A program made the translations under genes and the position numbers. This document shows, piece by piece, positions 24,741-35,849 of a stretch of 64,000 nt of DNA (positions within the stretch are counted from its first letter, which is position 1; each line of letters starts with the position of its first letter). The notes beneath the pieces were generated by a model. That model worked only from the letters and a program-made list of their open reading frames with translations. It was not told the origin of the DNA and ran no database searches. Source of the DNA: Otatea glauca (lineage: Eukaryota; Streptophyta; Magnoliopsida; Poales; Poaceae); the NCBI GenBank assembly GCA_036346275.1, contig CM070728.1, positions 24,204,723 through 24,268,722 on the forward strand, in the 5' to 3' direction.

Positions 24741-25400
24741 CGTAAGATATACATTATTATTTGGTGCGTAGAATTCAACGTAGTGTAAGATCTTATTATC
24801 TGGAATTTGAGACCTCGCTGGTGACTGATTTTTTTTCTTGAAGTATAAGTCATATTTTTGAACATGCATTGGATTTAAATCAGAATCAAATAATCGCGCA
24901 CCTCAAACTAACCAATGACCAAAAAACAGACTTATACTTCAGAAAAATCAGGCTTGTACAAAGCAAAACAAAAAAATAATATTTGTGGTCCACGTTGGCC
25001 TAATGGAGTCTAGTGTCTAGACACGAAAGGGAGTGTTGAAGTATGAACATAGTGCATACATTGAGACTTTCCTCGATAGCTTAAGAATTTGGGTGAATTA
25101 TTTGGTACATACAATCCAATACTATGGAGCAGAGAATTTGGCCTTAAGCCTTGTGAGCCTAGCAGGGACCCATTTGAAACTCTAAATGCCACATGAAGTT
25201 GAAAGGTTCATCTACCACTTGAAAGATTTCAAATTCCAATTGAAAGTTCCAAATTCTAGCCGAAAGTTTCCCTTCGTTTTCTAGCTTAAAGTTCCTATTT
25301 TTGAAAGCTTTTGTTCTAGTTGAAAGTTTCAATTTTTGGTAGAAAATTTTGAGAATCGCAGTTGAAAGTTGCAATTTTTATTGTTGAAAGTCGAAAAGTT
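24740..25400 (+). repeat. Dispersed repeat, copy 2 (partner at 14690-15370)
   Basis: It has the same ordered blocks as the copy at 14690: 'gtagtgtaag', 'tttgagacc', 'actgattttttt', 'gagtgttgaagtat', 'agcttaag' and 'gaaaggttcat'. The tail extends into more 'gaaagttcc' units (25200-25390). Boundaries are unresolved. Confidence 0.55.
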
Positions 25401-25479
25401 CCATTGGCTAGGCAAACCAGTGGAAACTTCGAACCGAGGAGGCGGGCAAGCCATGCGTGGGCAAGCACGGTGGATAATA

Positions 25480-26915
25480 GAGACTAGCCAGGGTCGTACG
25501 CTACGCTGCGTCGTACAAAATTTGGTCCGACGGTTATTTCTAAAAAAAGGGTAGCTATGGTCGTGCGCTACGCTGCGCCATGAAAAATCTGGTCGTGCGA
25601 CGCTGAGCCATGTGAAATTTGGTTCGACAGTTATTTCTAGAAAAAAGAGTATGAGGACGTAAATGTGGAAAAAAATGGGCCGTTAGGAGTCGTCGTCGAA
25701 TATGTGAAACTGTAGACTCTTTTAGTGTAATTTCGGTTTTCATGTTTTTTTAAATGGGTTCGTAGGAGCCGTCAGCAAATATGTGGATTGCTAGGAGTCA
25801 TTGGCGAATCTGTGGAACCGCGGGCACATTTTTTGGGGAAAAAACCACGGAGGGACCTAAACAAAATTTTGGCTTTTTTCGGGTCCATTATGCTAAAAAC
25901 CGATTTCGGTTTCTTTTTTGCGTAATTTCGGTTTCCTCAGGTTTTTTTTAAAAAAAAAGGGTTGCTAGGAACCGTCGGCGAATCTGTGGAACCGCAGGCT
26001 CATTTTTTTGGGGGAAAAAATCGTGTGTAATTTCGGTTTTCTCGGGGTTTTTTTTTTTAAAAAAATGGGTTGCTAGGAGCTGTCGGTGAATCTATAGATT
26101 GTTAGGAGCCGTCAGCGAATCTGTGAAACCGCGGGCTCATTTTTTTGGGAAAAAACCGCGGAGGGACACAAACGAAATTTCATTTTTTTGGTCCATTTTG
26201 CTAAAAAAAACCGATTTTTTGGGACATAAACGGAATTCCGATTTTTTTCGGATCCATTCTGTTAAAAACCGATGGGAGGACCTAAACGTAATTTTGGTTT
26301 TTTGGGTCTATTCTGTTAAAAACTGACGGAGGACCTAAACATAATTTTGAATTTTCCTAAAGACCTTTTCGTGACGAAAGCTGACGTGGCACACCTGAGG
26401 AGCCTCCAATCCTCTCCGCTTTACTAGAAACTTGTGCGCGCGTGCCATGCCGCGGGTGCCGCTCTCAACGTGAGAAAATCGAGAAAACGCGCGATTGACG
26501 CTCCATGCACGAGTAAATCTAGAAAACGCGCGAAAAGGATCTAAAAAGAATTTTGTGTTTTCCGCAAAAGGGTTTAAACGTAATGCTAGAAAAACGAAAA
26601 AAAAGGTCATAAATGCAATGCATTTTTTTCCCAAAAAAAAAAACCTAAACCGAACGGTTTTTTTTACCAAAAAGGACCTAAACATAATTTCGAGTTTCCC
26701 AAAAAGGATCCGAACGCTACTCTTAAAAACGCTAAAAGGGTATGGACATAATATGTATTCTTTTTTCGAAAAAAGGACCTAACCGTTTTTTTTGAAAAAA
26801 GAACCTATATGTAATTTTTTTTTCGGAAAAAGACCTGTTTATAATTTTTTTCGGCCGGCTCGGCTCAAGCCGCGAGCCGAGCCGGCTCGCTCTAACGGCT
26901 CAAATGAACCATAGG
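25480..26915. repeat. A-rich GGACCTAAACGTAATTTT repeat element, copy 1
   Basis: It contains a degenerate tandem of roughly 30-40-bp units built on 'ggacctaaacgtaatttt' and 'tttttcgg' separators, with a second unit type 'gctaggagccgtcggcgaat' (25740-26140). A 33-nt palindrome at 26854-26886 is followed by 'ggctcaaatgaacc'. The same order (units, palindrome, 'ggctcaaatgaacc') recurs at 35040-35432, and fragments at 43060-43200. The long open frames here are by-products of homopolymer runs. Confidence 0.6.
26854..26886. repeat. 33-nt hairpin palindrome, copy 1
   Basis: The arms GCCGGCTCGGCTC and GAGCCGAGCCGGC pair perfectly around a 7-nt loop (AAGCCGC). The arms are identical to those at 35378-35410. 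Confidence 0.75.
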
Positions 26916-27317
26916 CGAGGAAGTCTTCCGGGTTTAGTATTGGTGATGATATCAAGGTATACATACATACATTTGAGAGCGTTGTGCAAACTTGCAAGCT
27001 GGATGAGCGGGGCGTCCGCTGCCTTCAATGACAGACGATCCACCCACACTACAACAGCAGGATCATCAAGATACAGTCTAGAACTCTAGAGCCAATTTCG
27101 AGTCGGTGGTACAGTAGATAAAGAAAGAAACTGTCAAGACATACACAGTCTGTCGCTCTCTCATTTTCTATGCACATTTCCTGTATGTCTGTCTACCAGA
27201 GATAGCTTAATCGTTTCACTCTAAGTGCGAGCTAGCATCACCCTAAAATCCAATACATCCTATGCACTAGCAAAACAATAGTAATGCCGCCTACTGTACA
27301 ATCTTCAAACAAACGGG

Positions 27318-27423
27318 CCTGTTTGGAAAGGGAAGATTTGGATCCAAATCCTCAGGATTTAGTTCAAATTTCAGCTAAATCCTAAGAATTTGTAGAGCAA
27401 CCTCCTCTTTCAAACAGACCTAA
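27318..27423. mobile_element. Short MITE in the kinase 3' flank
   Basis: The left end GGGCCTGTTTGGAAAGGG and the right end, reading AGGTCTGTTTGAAAGAG on the other strand, are imperfect terminal inverted repeats of a well-known grass MITE type. It is 106 bp long and lies 46 bp past the kinase stop codon, so it may be part of the 3' UTR. Confidence 0.6.
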
Positions 27424-27468
27424 AAGGAATCAAAAAGAAAAACGAATGAACAAATGTACAGTTCAGCT

Positions 27469-30400
27469 CTAGCTGCTACTCGGCAACTCCTGCTCTTCCC
27501 GGTGCGAGGGGAGCCCCTGGCTCCGCATGGTGTGCGTGCTCGACGTCGTCATCGCGTTCGACGCGGATGCCGATGCGTGCGATGTCGTGGATGTCAACGG
27601 CGAGCTCGTTCCCGACGTCGACCCGACAGAGTACTGCGAGCTACGCATGCCGTAGGTCTTCCGCCGGTACCGCGACCCGGGCGCCCCCGGCCGCGTCGGC
27701 TCCTCGAGCGTGCTCTGCTTCTTGGACAGGATGATCACCACGCGCTTCATGTCCGGCCGCAGCCGCGGATCGGCCTGCACGCACAGCAGCCCGATGCGCA
27801 CGCACAGCTCCACCTGCTCCGGCACTGCCGACGACTTCACGGTGGTGTCCAGCAGCTCCAGGCTCCGCCCCTTCCTGTACAGCCTCCACGCCTACATATA
27901 CATATAGAGCAATGAAATGAGTTTTGGTTCTTGATTTTGCATGTGAAATGATTAATCATGGAAGACGATGGAGTAAAGAATAGCAGGTGCATTGGCATCG
28001 CACATACGTACGTATTCGAGGAGGTTGTCGGCGTCGGAGCCGGGAGGCGGGATGAAGGCGGAGTTCTTGCAGCCGGAGACGATCTCGAGGACGAGGACGC
28101 CGAAGCTGAAGACGTCGGCCTTGGCTGAGAGGGCGCCGTGCATGAGGTACTCGGGGGCCATGTAGCCGTTGGTGCCGGCGACGCGGGTCTGGACGTGGGA
28201 GCGGCCGTCGCCGGCCTCCGGGAAGAGGCGGGCCATGCCAAAGTCGGCGATCTTGGGGACCCACCGGTCGTCCAGGAGGATGTTGCTCGCCTTGATGTCG
28301 CGGTGGATGATGGGCGTGTGCGCGTCCTCGTGCAGGTACAGCAGCCCGCGCGCTACGCCCACCACCACCTCGAGCCGCCGCGGCCACGTCAGCTCCCCGC
28401 GCCGCGGCCTGTCGCCGTCGCTGCTGCTGGTGGCTGGACACATCCAACAAAGAAGGCAAAGAACAGCAATGTCAGAGTTACATACACTGAGTTTATCATT
28501 TTTTCTAGCCTATGTGCAATTTTTTTTTTGCTAACTTGGCTATCTTCCGAACGCAATTACAAAAATAGCATGTCCCGACCGTGAAAAGTGACACGTGTCA
28601 CATTTCGCACTCTCCTACCGTGGAAGACGCTACCTCTCTCCCAAAGCTTGGTGAGCGGTAGCGCTTTTCGCAATAGAAGCAAGCGGTAGCGCTTTTCGCG
28701 ATAGAAGATTGCAGAAGGTGACACATGTTACTTTTTGGCGTTTATGCGGTCAATAATGAAGTTAATTTTGCAATTGCGTTTGAAAAGAGGATAATTTTTT
28801 TTAAAAAAAAAGTTACACAAACTAGAAAAATGATGACCGTCTACACTAGAGCAGTAGAGAGCATAAAAAAAACTGCTGCTTTTCAGAATGCAAGGATCTT
28901 AAAACCAGAGCAACAATGCAAACTAGTGGATTCATTGCATTTTACAAGAACAAGAGCTTTCTGTGGAAATCAAGAAAAGGGCATTGATTGGTTCACTTTG
29001 GGACGGCCCAATATACCATCAGGCACTTTCGGCCTGTCTTGAGCCTATCATGGACTGAAAAATACAATGTGATCTACCTGGCCACGTCTCTCCCATCCCA
29101 GCACATCCACATAAAACCAGCCACACTGCACACACCGGCGTGTGCATCCTACCGAAACACGTGCTAGTTCGTTGAATAAATCCAAAATTTATCTAGTACC
29201 TCATGAAACACGCGTTGTCCACTGTACACATACGCGCGTGTGCCGTCCATTGCAATCTTATAAAAAAAGCTAACACAGTCCCAGAAACCAGAAACTCTTT
29301 CTTTTACAAAAAAAAAGGAAGAGAAACCAGAAACTCTTCGCATACATACAAACGAATATTCGTATCCGAAGGCAATTCAGATCCTGGGTAGATAGTAGAA
29401 CTTCACAATTCTGATTCTATTCTTTATTTTTATTTGTTAACGTATACGTGAATTGTCCACTTTTTCTCATCAGCTTAAGCTTTTAGCTGGTTGGTGCATG
29501 CAACTCAATGTGATATCAGAACCAAGAGGTCTCGAGTTTAAGACCCGGTTGGCGCAATTAAAAAATAATTGCAGTCCACTTCCATTCCACGTTCTAAGCC
29601 TATGGGAGTGTTGAAGTGCTGAAGTATAAGTTAATTGCTCATCTTCCCTCATCAGCTTAAGCTTTTAGGTAAACTAGTCGGTACATACAACTCAAGAGTA
29701 CTTTTCAATTAAAACATCGACACCCCTACATTTTTGCAAAATAGGTTTTTAACGTGTAGTCTTTCCTTTACAATGGAAAAGAACAAACTACAAACTGGTA
29801 GTACTCAGTTGTCAGTTCACAAAGTCCCAAGAGGTGCCGCACTCGGCAAGAGCGTTCAGATCAGTAACACCCTGCTTTCTTGTCTGTCATGACGACACAT
29901 AGGATAAGATGGCGACGTGTCTGCGTCACCACATGGACTAGATCGAGGACAGAGAGAATCAAAGGAAAACAAGAAGAAGCGTTTCCGGATTTATCGTTAA
30001 CTTGCGTCCGGTGAGCCCGGCCCGTCCATACGAGTCAAGCACGCCAACGTAGCAAATCAAAATCCCATAGCAGTAGTCGAATTATCGAATTATATATATA
30101 GCACGCCAACGTAGCAAATCAAAATCCCATAGCAGTAGTCGAATTATCGAATTATATATATATATATATATATAGTATAATTACTTGGGATACCATGATG
30201 CCCAGGCATCATGATCTATAAAGGATATTTTCTCTATGTATTTTCATGCGAATTTTTTTGAAATTTTTAGGATGATGAGTTTAACCAATTTACTAACCAG
30301 TTCAAACAAGTTTGAACTGAAATTCAAACTATAGTTTCCCTTTTTGATGATAGTTTGGTTGTAGGTATGTGCTGATTTTATATATAAATCAGCAAAACAT

Positions 30401-33400
30401 GTGATTCAAACTCGTTCAAAATTTTTGAATTCGAGTATATTTTTTTAAAGGTATGTATTTCATTTGAATTGTTATAGATGGGTATATACCTTAAAACTAA
30501 AATTTTTGAAAATTATACTCGAATATGGCTTGAATTTGCGCATTTGAAATCATAGTGCCCAGGCACCATGGTGCCCACGCATCATGGTGCCCCATTTCGG
30601 CTTCCTATATATATATATATATATATATTTTTCCAATGTGAAGTGTGAACTGCACCCACAGTGGGAAACCAGACATAAGCTCCAGAGACTTTGACCAGGT
30701 CAAAAGGAACGCCATGGTTGTCCTGGTCAAAACAATTAAGTTTGGCCACAAGAAGAGTACCAGTACCACTTAACAAAGTAGTAGAAAGGTACAGAAAATT
30801 GTAAACTGGCTAGTAGTAGCAGATCACTATTACATCGTGATATCCGTCGAACGCAGCGAAATTAGTGGCTCGTTCGGCTGCTCGGCGCCATAGACAGCGC
30901 ATATCAACGGCTGCAATGGTGGCAAACAGGTAAAGTGAACCTTTTCTACCAATCCAAAACAAATTACTACCGATGCTTTCCAAAAAGCAACCCATGGAGG
31001 AGGAGGAGGAGGAAGAAGAAGAGAATAAGATGATGGAGTTGATCACTGATTCAGGTTGGGTTGGGGAAGGATCAAATCTCTCTCAGGGTCCCACCCACGG
31101 TTGGTGCATGCGGCACAAAGGAAATCTTTGATCTTCGAATGAACCTTGACCAACTAACCGCTTTAGCGCGTCTATACGGCATCGCACGAAACGCAGCCAG
31201 CATGAGCAATGCATCTCGTCATCCCAGCATCATGTTCATATCACGACTTTGTTCATGGCATGCATGGTCAGTGGCTCAGTGCGGCGGCGGCCACTGCTGC
31301 GCTGTGTCGGATCAAACGTGTGAAGTGAAACAGTACTCTACGCAATATTCCCTAACGTGCGCCCGCTTCTACAAGGGCACAAAAGGCAAGTAAAGAGAAA
31401 GGGGTCACAATGCCACCAGAGACCACTGCGAAATTGGTCACTCACAACTACTAGTCAGAATTAAATGAGGACTAAGTAGAAGAATCATAAGATCACAAGG
31501 ACCAAGTTGAAGAATCGTAAGAACCAAGTAAAGAGAAATGTGGACCAGCGTAAGAGAACTGCTGCTGCATCAACGCGTGGCTTTAATCGCACACGTAAAC
31601 GTCTAATTGCAACGGGGGTGAACATGGCGCACGACTTCATCAAATGTTGACCGGACTTTTTTTTAAAAAAAAAATTAGTTAGAAGCTTTGGCATCCACTA
31701 AAGAAGAAACAATAGCCAAACTACAAGCGCGAACTCACACCCATGTACATACACGCGCACACACTCACCCACGCATTGCACATGGCCCTACGCATGCCCG
31801 CGTCGAGCAACGCTCGAACGTGGGCGGGCTAGCCGAGAGCTGCTCACACCAGCCAACCGAGCCGAGGCTCGATCGCAATGTTGAACGGACTTAAGCAAGC
31901 ACTAGCCGAAAACTCGTGCATTTTCAAGGGAAGATTAGTTCATTGATTTTCTAAGCTCAGCCTATATATTCCGTGTATCTTTATCCGTTTTCGATCCGAA
32001 TCCATCATATATCCATCCCGTATCCGTATCCCGAATAACCTGGATTCATATCCGTAATCGGCTAACCCGTATCCAGTAAAATAATATGAGTTAAGATACA
32101 GAAAGAGCAATACCCGCTCGTATCCGACCCATTTTCACCCCTAGTGGTGATGAATGACGCGTTTGTTCATCTTCTCAACCTCTGCACTTCTTTACTCAAA
32201 TCCATTTCACCCTAAAAAAAATCTTTAACAAAAAACAAAAATTTCCCCGTAATAAACAAATTAACTAATAAAAAATATAATACATATCACATGAACCTCC
32301 CTTCTCTCACTTTATGGTGTATCACAAATGTAAGTACGATGCAAACAATGGTGACGAAGTCAATGGCGTAGTGCAAAGCTAAGCTTGATAATAGAGGCAT
32401 AGTGTGATTCGGGACAGAGCTCGACCAGGCGCTACGACCGAGCGAGAGCATGACATAAGGTAAGCCCAACGACAATAGCTTAACGTGCTGGGTAATATTA
32501 TTTTTATCAGTGGCAAAGCACGGGCATTTGACTGGTACATTATAAATCGTCCAATGATCCCAGATGTTACTCCCTCCGGTCACAAATAGTTGACATTTTA
32601 GACATGACACTGTTTCCAAAACATAGCTTTGAACACTACTTTCTATTATAATATATTTATAAAAGCCAATAAAATTATAATATTATGAAAGTACTTTTTA
32701 AGACAAATCTATACATATGATTTTTATGTATCTAATTTAAAATATTTAAAAAGATATTAAAAATCAAAGTTTCGGAAGTTTAACAATATCTATATTCAAA
32801 ACGATAAATATTTGTGATCAGAGAGAGTATGATTTCATACTAGTAGTATTCAGGATGGATGTGGCCATTCTACTGTTGCCGGTGACGTTCCGCAAACCAA
32901 ACAGTCTCAACTAACAAGGTGAGCTTGTGAAAATTTTACCAAAGCCTATTTGTTTTTGTTTTTTATTCTGGATTCTGGTCCCAAAAGCGAAATAAAAAAT
33001 AAACAACCTGATTCTAGAAATCGATTCTCACAATCCACCTCACCCATATACACTAAATTCACAATTCATATATATACTTTTGGATTTTAGCTTTTGGAGA
33101 ATCAGCTTATCTCCGATCACAATCTAAAATTAGTTTTTAAAAAATCCAAAGCAAAAACAAAAAGTCCTGAATAAAAATGCACCATTCTGTTTACGAGGTG
33201 CTTCTAGAGAGTAGTGAGGCATCGGCAGCATGACCTCTCATGACACATGAAGCAACGAATTTCTCCTGTGCATACTCACACAATCCGGAATTTTTCACCC
33301 TGCTAAAAAATATTTTTTACATAACTAGCTTCTCGAGAATTTTTTTTAAATGGCCCCTTGGTCCACAATTATCGTGCATGGAGAGCGTGAAAATTACACC

Positions 33401-34540
33401 GGTGTGACGTGTAGCACATTCCCGCGGAATGAAGGCACGAGAATCTGATTTTTCATAGACTAGAGGCACGAGAAATACTTCACGTGAAAACCACTGGCGA
33501 CGCGCATTTACCGCAGAAGGAGGGCGCAAAAAAACATTTTTCCGCATTTTCAGTGGGATAGGGGAAAAGGGTGTGCGGTAATTGGATTTTCGCAGAATAC
33601 AAAGATGCAAAAATTAGATTTCCACGGAAGGGGTACGCGGTAATCCGATTTTCCCCACGCTGCAGGCTAGGGCTATTTTTGTAAAAAAAATCCAAAGGCT
33701 AGTTATAAAAAAAATATCTCTTAGGGGGTGAAAACTTGGTGATCAATCAATGAAATCCGAGAAGTACGAGAACAGTAGGCGCGACTTTTCTGACGCATTG
33801 GTGTCCTAAGAAATATCATTCCCCACCAACCGCGCGTTGGGATCTGGCTGCTTTGTTTTTCTGGTACACAAATTGCACTAGCCAAGCTTGCTAATCGCTG
33901 GTCTACCATGTGCGACTCTACAAGCAGCTAAGTTGATTTCTTCGGGAGCGAAATTAATGGATCAAATGCGCAAAATTTACTTACTAATCGACCAATTGAC
34001 TAATTAACGGTGGAAATTTAGAGGATGGCGAAGAGACTTCATAGAGCGAGGTGGATGGAACTCACAGTGCGTGGCGGTTTTTGGCGGCGGTGGGGGGGAA
34101 GAGGAGAAGAGGATCTTGTCAAGGCTCTCGTTGGGGACGTACTCGTAGACGAGGAGCTTGTCGTCCGCGCCGTGGGCGCAGTACCCGATGAGGTTGACGA
34201 CGTTGCGGTGTTGGACGCGGGAGAGGAGCGTGGCCTCGTTCCGGAATTCCCGCGTGCCCTGCCTAGATCCGGCGCCGAGCCGCTTCACGGCCACCTCGCG
34301 CCCGTCCTCGAGCCGGCCCCGGTACACGGGCCCGAACCCGCCCTGCCCCAGCTTCTGCTTGGCCGCGAAGTTGCGGGTCGCCTTCTCGAGGGCCTCGTAC
34401 CGGAACGCCCGCTGCTCCCGCGCCGCGATCGCCTCCAGGTCCTCCTCCTCCCGCCGCGACGACTCCCGGGAGGAGGCGTCGCCGCCGCGGCGGAAGGTGA
34501 AGGGGCGGACGATGCGCTCCAGCAAGGCGCGGGGCTTCAT
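27469..34540 (-). CDS. CRK/DUF26-type receptor-like cytoplasmic Ser/Thr kinase
   Basis: There are three exons: 34540-34066, 28433-28012 and 27891-27469, with phases joining cleanly (475+422+423 nt) to give 439 aa. All introns are GT-AG (GTGAGT/AG and GTACGT/AG). Kinase landmarks are the Gly loop GQGGFG (65-70), VAVK with Lys86, Glu102 of helix C, catalytic HRDIKASN with Asp204, DFG at 222-224, and NGYMAPEY in the activation segment. The Ser/Thr-rich tail after PGSRYRRKTYG is typical of cysteine-rich RLK relatives. There is no signal peptide, ectodomain or transmembrane helix. The basic N-terminus (KPRALLERIVRPFTFRRG) suggests a cytoplasmic or membrane-associated kinase acting in receptor signalling, which is inferred. 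The start at 34540 was chosen because the protein then begins like this family; an upstream in-frame ATG at about 34744 would add 68 low-complexity residues. Intron 1 (5632 bp) is full of MITEs. Confidence 0.85.
28652..28710. repeat. Direct repeat of about 31 bp in kinase intron 1
   Basis: 'agcggtagcgcttttcgc' followed by 'atagaag' occurs twice in tandem with one change. It lies close to the splice acceptor side of intron 1. Confidence 0.55.
29465..29705. repeat. LTR-end-like repeat fragment, duplicated
   Basis: 'cagcttaagcttttag' followed by 'tacaactca'-like text occurs twice (29472 and 29652). Between them are a 'gatatcagaacc' motif resembling a primer-binding region and 'gagtgttgaagt'. 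It resembles copia LTR/PBS junction debris and is related to parts of 14940-15070 and 25020-25120. Confidence 0.45.
30039..30162. repeat. Perfect 62-bp tandem duplication
   Basis: The units 30039-30100 and 30101-30162 are identical, each ending in a TA run. A TA microsatellite (about 30150-30175) follows. The lack of divergence suggests a recent slip or an assembly duplication. Confidence 0.85.
30186..30594. mobile_element. MITE of about 410 bp with ACCATGATGC termini
   Basis: The left end GGGATACCATGATGCCCAGG and the right end, reading GGGGCACCATGATGCGTGGG on the other strand, are terminal inverted repeats of about 30 bp. TA microsatellites flank both sides, suggesting insertion in TA repeats. 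No coding capacity. It lies in kinase intron 1. Confidence 0.6.
30994..31022. repeat. GGA/GAA trinucleotide microsatellite
   Basis: A short run of GGA then GAA triplets. The serine-run frame over its complement (30810-31046) has no recognised homology and is not called a gene. Confidence 0.6.
31955..32141. mobile_element. hAT-like non-autonomous fragment with 'tccgtatcc' units
   Basis: Many 'atccgtatccc'-type units end in 'cattttcacccctag', which on the other strand is a TAGGGGTGAAAATG terminus, as in the MITE at 9248. The left end is not clear, so it may be truncated. Confidence 0.45.
32570..32827. mobile_element. Stowaway-like MITE, copy 1
   Basis: The terminal repeat CTCCCTCCGGTCACAAATA matches the right end, which reads CTCTCTCTGATCACAAATA on the other strand. 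The flanks are TA (32568-32569 and 32828-32829), the Tc1/mariner target. It is 258 bp long and non-coding. It is the same family as 47812-48067. Confidence 0.8.
32938..33185. mobile_element. Degenerate MITE-like segment
   Basis: The left 'aaagcctatttgtttttg' and the right 'caaaaacaaaaagtcctgaataaa' are approximately inverted, and inner 'gattctggt'/'gaatcag' blocks are too. The family is uncertain and no target duplication was established. Confidence 0.4.
33280..33720. other. Kinase intron 1, unassigned repeat-like part
   Basis: Repeated 'gcggtaattggattttc'-like text (about 33570-33660) with homopolymer runs. It is similar in style to the A-rich repeat at 25480 but not clearly the same. No gene. 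Confidence 0.35.
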
Positions 34541-35030
34541 GGCCGCCGCTGCGCCGTCGCCAGCTACCAGGGGGGTTGGGTGGATTTGAGGAGGCGGGGA
34601 GAAGGAAGAGGTAGCTGCTAGTGCTCGGGGCGGTGGGTTTTCTCGTGCGCCGTGCGCGTGCGGGCGGGGGGCTTTCGATGGGTGGGAGGACGGACAGGGG
34701 AGGGGAGAGCGCCGCGCGCGCGCGCGGTTTTGGTGGCTCGGCACGGCGATTCGGTCGTCACCCTCACCCCACGTGGTTGGGCCGGGCAGCGGACCTCGCG
34801 GTGGTTTTTACTTTGGAGAGCGCAATCAGGTGTTCAGAGCCGTCGCTGTCGCGGCGCGGGGGCTCTCGCTCTCGCAGGAGCGGAGAAAGTCTAGGCTACT
34901 TCGCGTTGACAAACGTGCGCCGGGAGCAGCGGTGCGGGAACGGATTGATGTACAAAAAGACGTGAAAGTAGGAAATCACTACGTAAGTGATCGCCGCGAT
35001 TATCGCTCTTCACGCGAGCAAATCGAGGAA
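34541..35030 (-). promoter_or_regulatory. GC-rich 5' flank of the kinase gene
   Basis: About 350 bp of GC-rich sequence, including a CG dinucleotide run near 34710-34725, lies immediately upstream of the kinase start codon. No clear TATA box was found. Low-complexity frames on both strands here are not genes. Confidence 0.35.
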
Positions 35031-35039
35031 ACACGCAAC

Positions 35040-35432
35040 ACACTCTATTTTTTTCAGAGAAAGATCTAAATGTAATTTTGATTTTCCGAAGAAGGACCCG
35101 AGCGCAAGGCATAAAAACGCAAAAAGAACATGAACGTAATATATATTCTTTTTCGGGAAAAAAAGGGCCCGAATGTATTTTTTTTCTCGAAAAAAGACCT
35201 AAACGTAATTTTAATTTTTCGAAGAAGGACCCGAGCGCAACGCTTAAAAACGTAAAAAGGGCATGAACGTAATATATAATCTTTCTCGGGGAAAAGGACC
35301 TGGAAGTAATATTTTTTCGAAAAAGGATTTAATCGTAATTTTTTTAAGAAAAAGGACCAAATTGTAATTTTTTTTCCGCCGGCTCGGCTCAAGCCACGAG
35401 CCGAGCCGGCGCTCTCATGGCTCAAATGAACC
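35040..35432. repeat. A-rich GGACCTAAACGTAATTTT repeat element, copy 2
   Basis: Five or so units of 'aaaaggacc..aa..taatttt' text run into a 33-nt palindrome (35378-35410), then 'ctcatggctcaaatgaacc'. Both copies lose similarity right after 'gaacc', which may mark an element end. Confidence 0.6.
35378..35410. repeat. 33-nt hairpin palindrome, copy 2
   Basis: It has the same 13-bp arms as at 26854 with a single change in the 7-nt loop (AAGCCAC). Confidence 0.75.
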
Positions 35433-35849
35433 TCGTGCCCGGAACTTTGCAAGCTTTAGTAAGGGTATTATTCGATTCGTACAGGATTCTCGTGTATATT
35501 GATGAGCGAGTGGTACTAAAATTATTAAAAGTGAAGTATCATTTAGTACTATCTCAATGTAAATTTTAGTATCTCATAAGAATATTAAAAAATCTCTATT
35601 GTTATAAGATAATGTATTCTAATCGTATTCGGTTAGACCCTATCTCTTATGCGTTGACGAATTCGAACTCATCTTTTGCAGTTCTCATTATATATTGGGC
35701 ATCCCCACGTACAAGAATCAATCTAATAAAGCGAGAGAACTTTACCCACCTACTTTGTATGTGCTCTAGTTCTTGTTCTTGTGATTTCGTTGGCTTGCTG
35801 TTGATTGATCGTGGGTGAACGACTACGTTTTACAACACGTTATCAGCAC

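Noticed and set aside
24090..24869. Long minus-strand open frame (about 260 codons)
   Set aside because: GC-rich purine/pyrimidine-biased DNA opens several overlapping frames; translation is Ser/Pro/Arg low-complexity with no domain.
26854..26886. Helitron 3' end suggested by the hairpin
   Set aside because: No CTRR terminus at the proper distance and no 5' TC end found, so only a repeat is called.
30810..31046. Minus-strand frame with a serine run
   Set aside because: It is created by a GGA/GAA microsatellite; the rest has no recognised domain.
34541..34744. Upstream in-frame ATG for the kinase adding 68 residues
   Set aside because: The extension is Pro/Ala/His low-complexity and unlike kinase relatives; it is probably 5' UTR.
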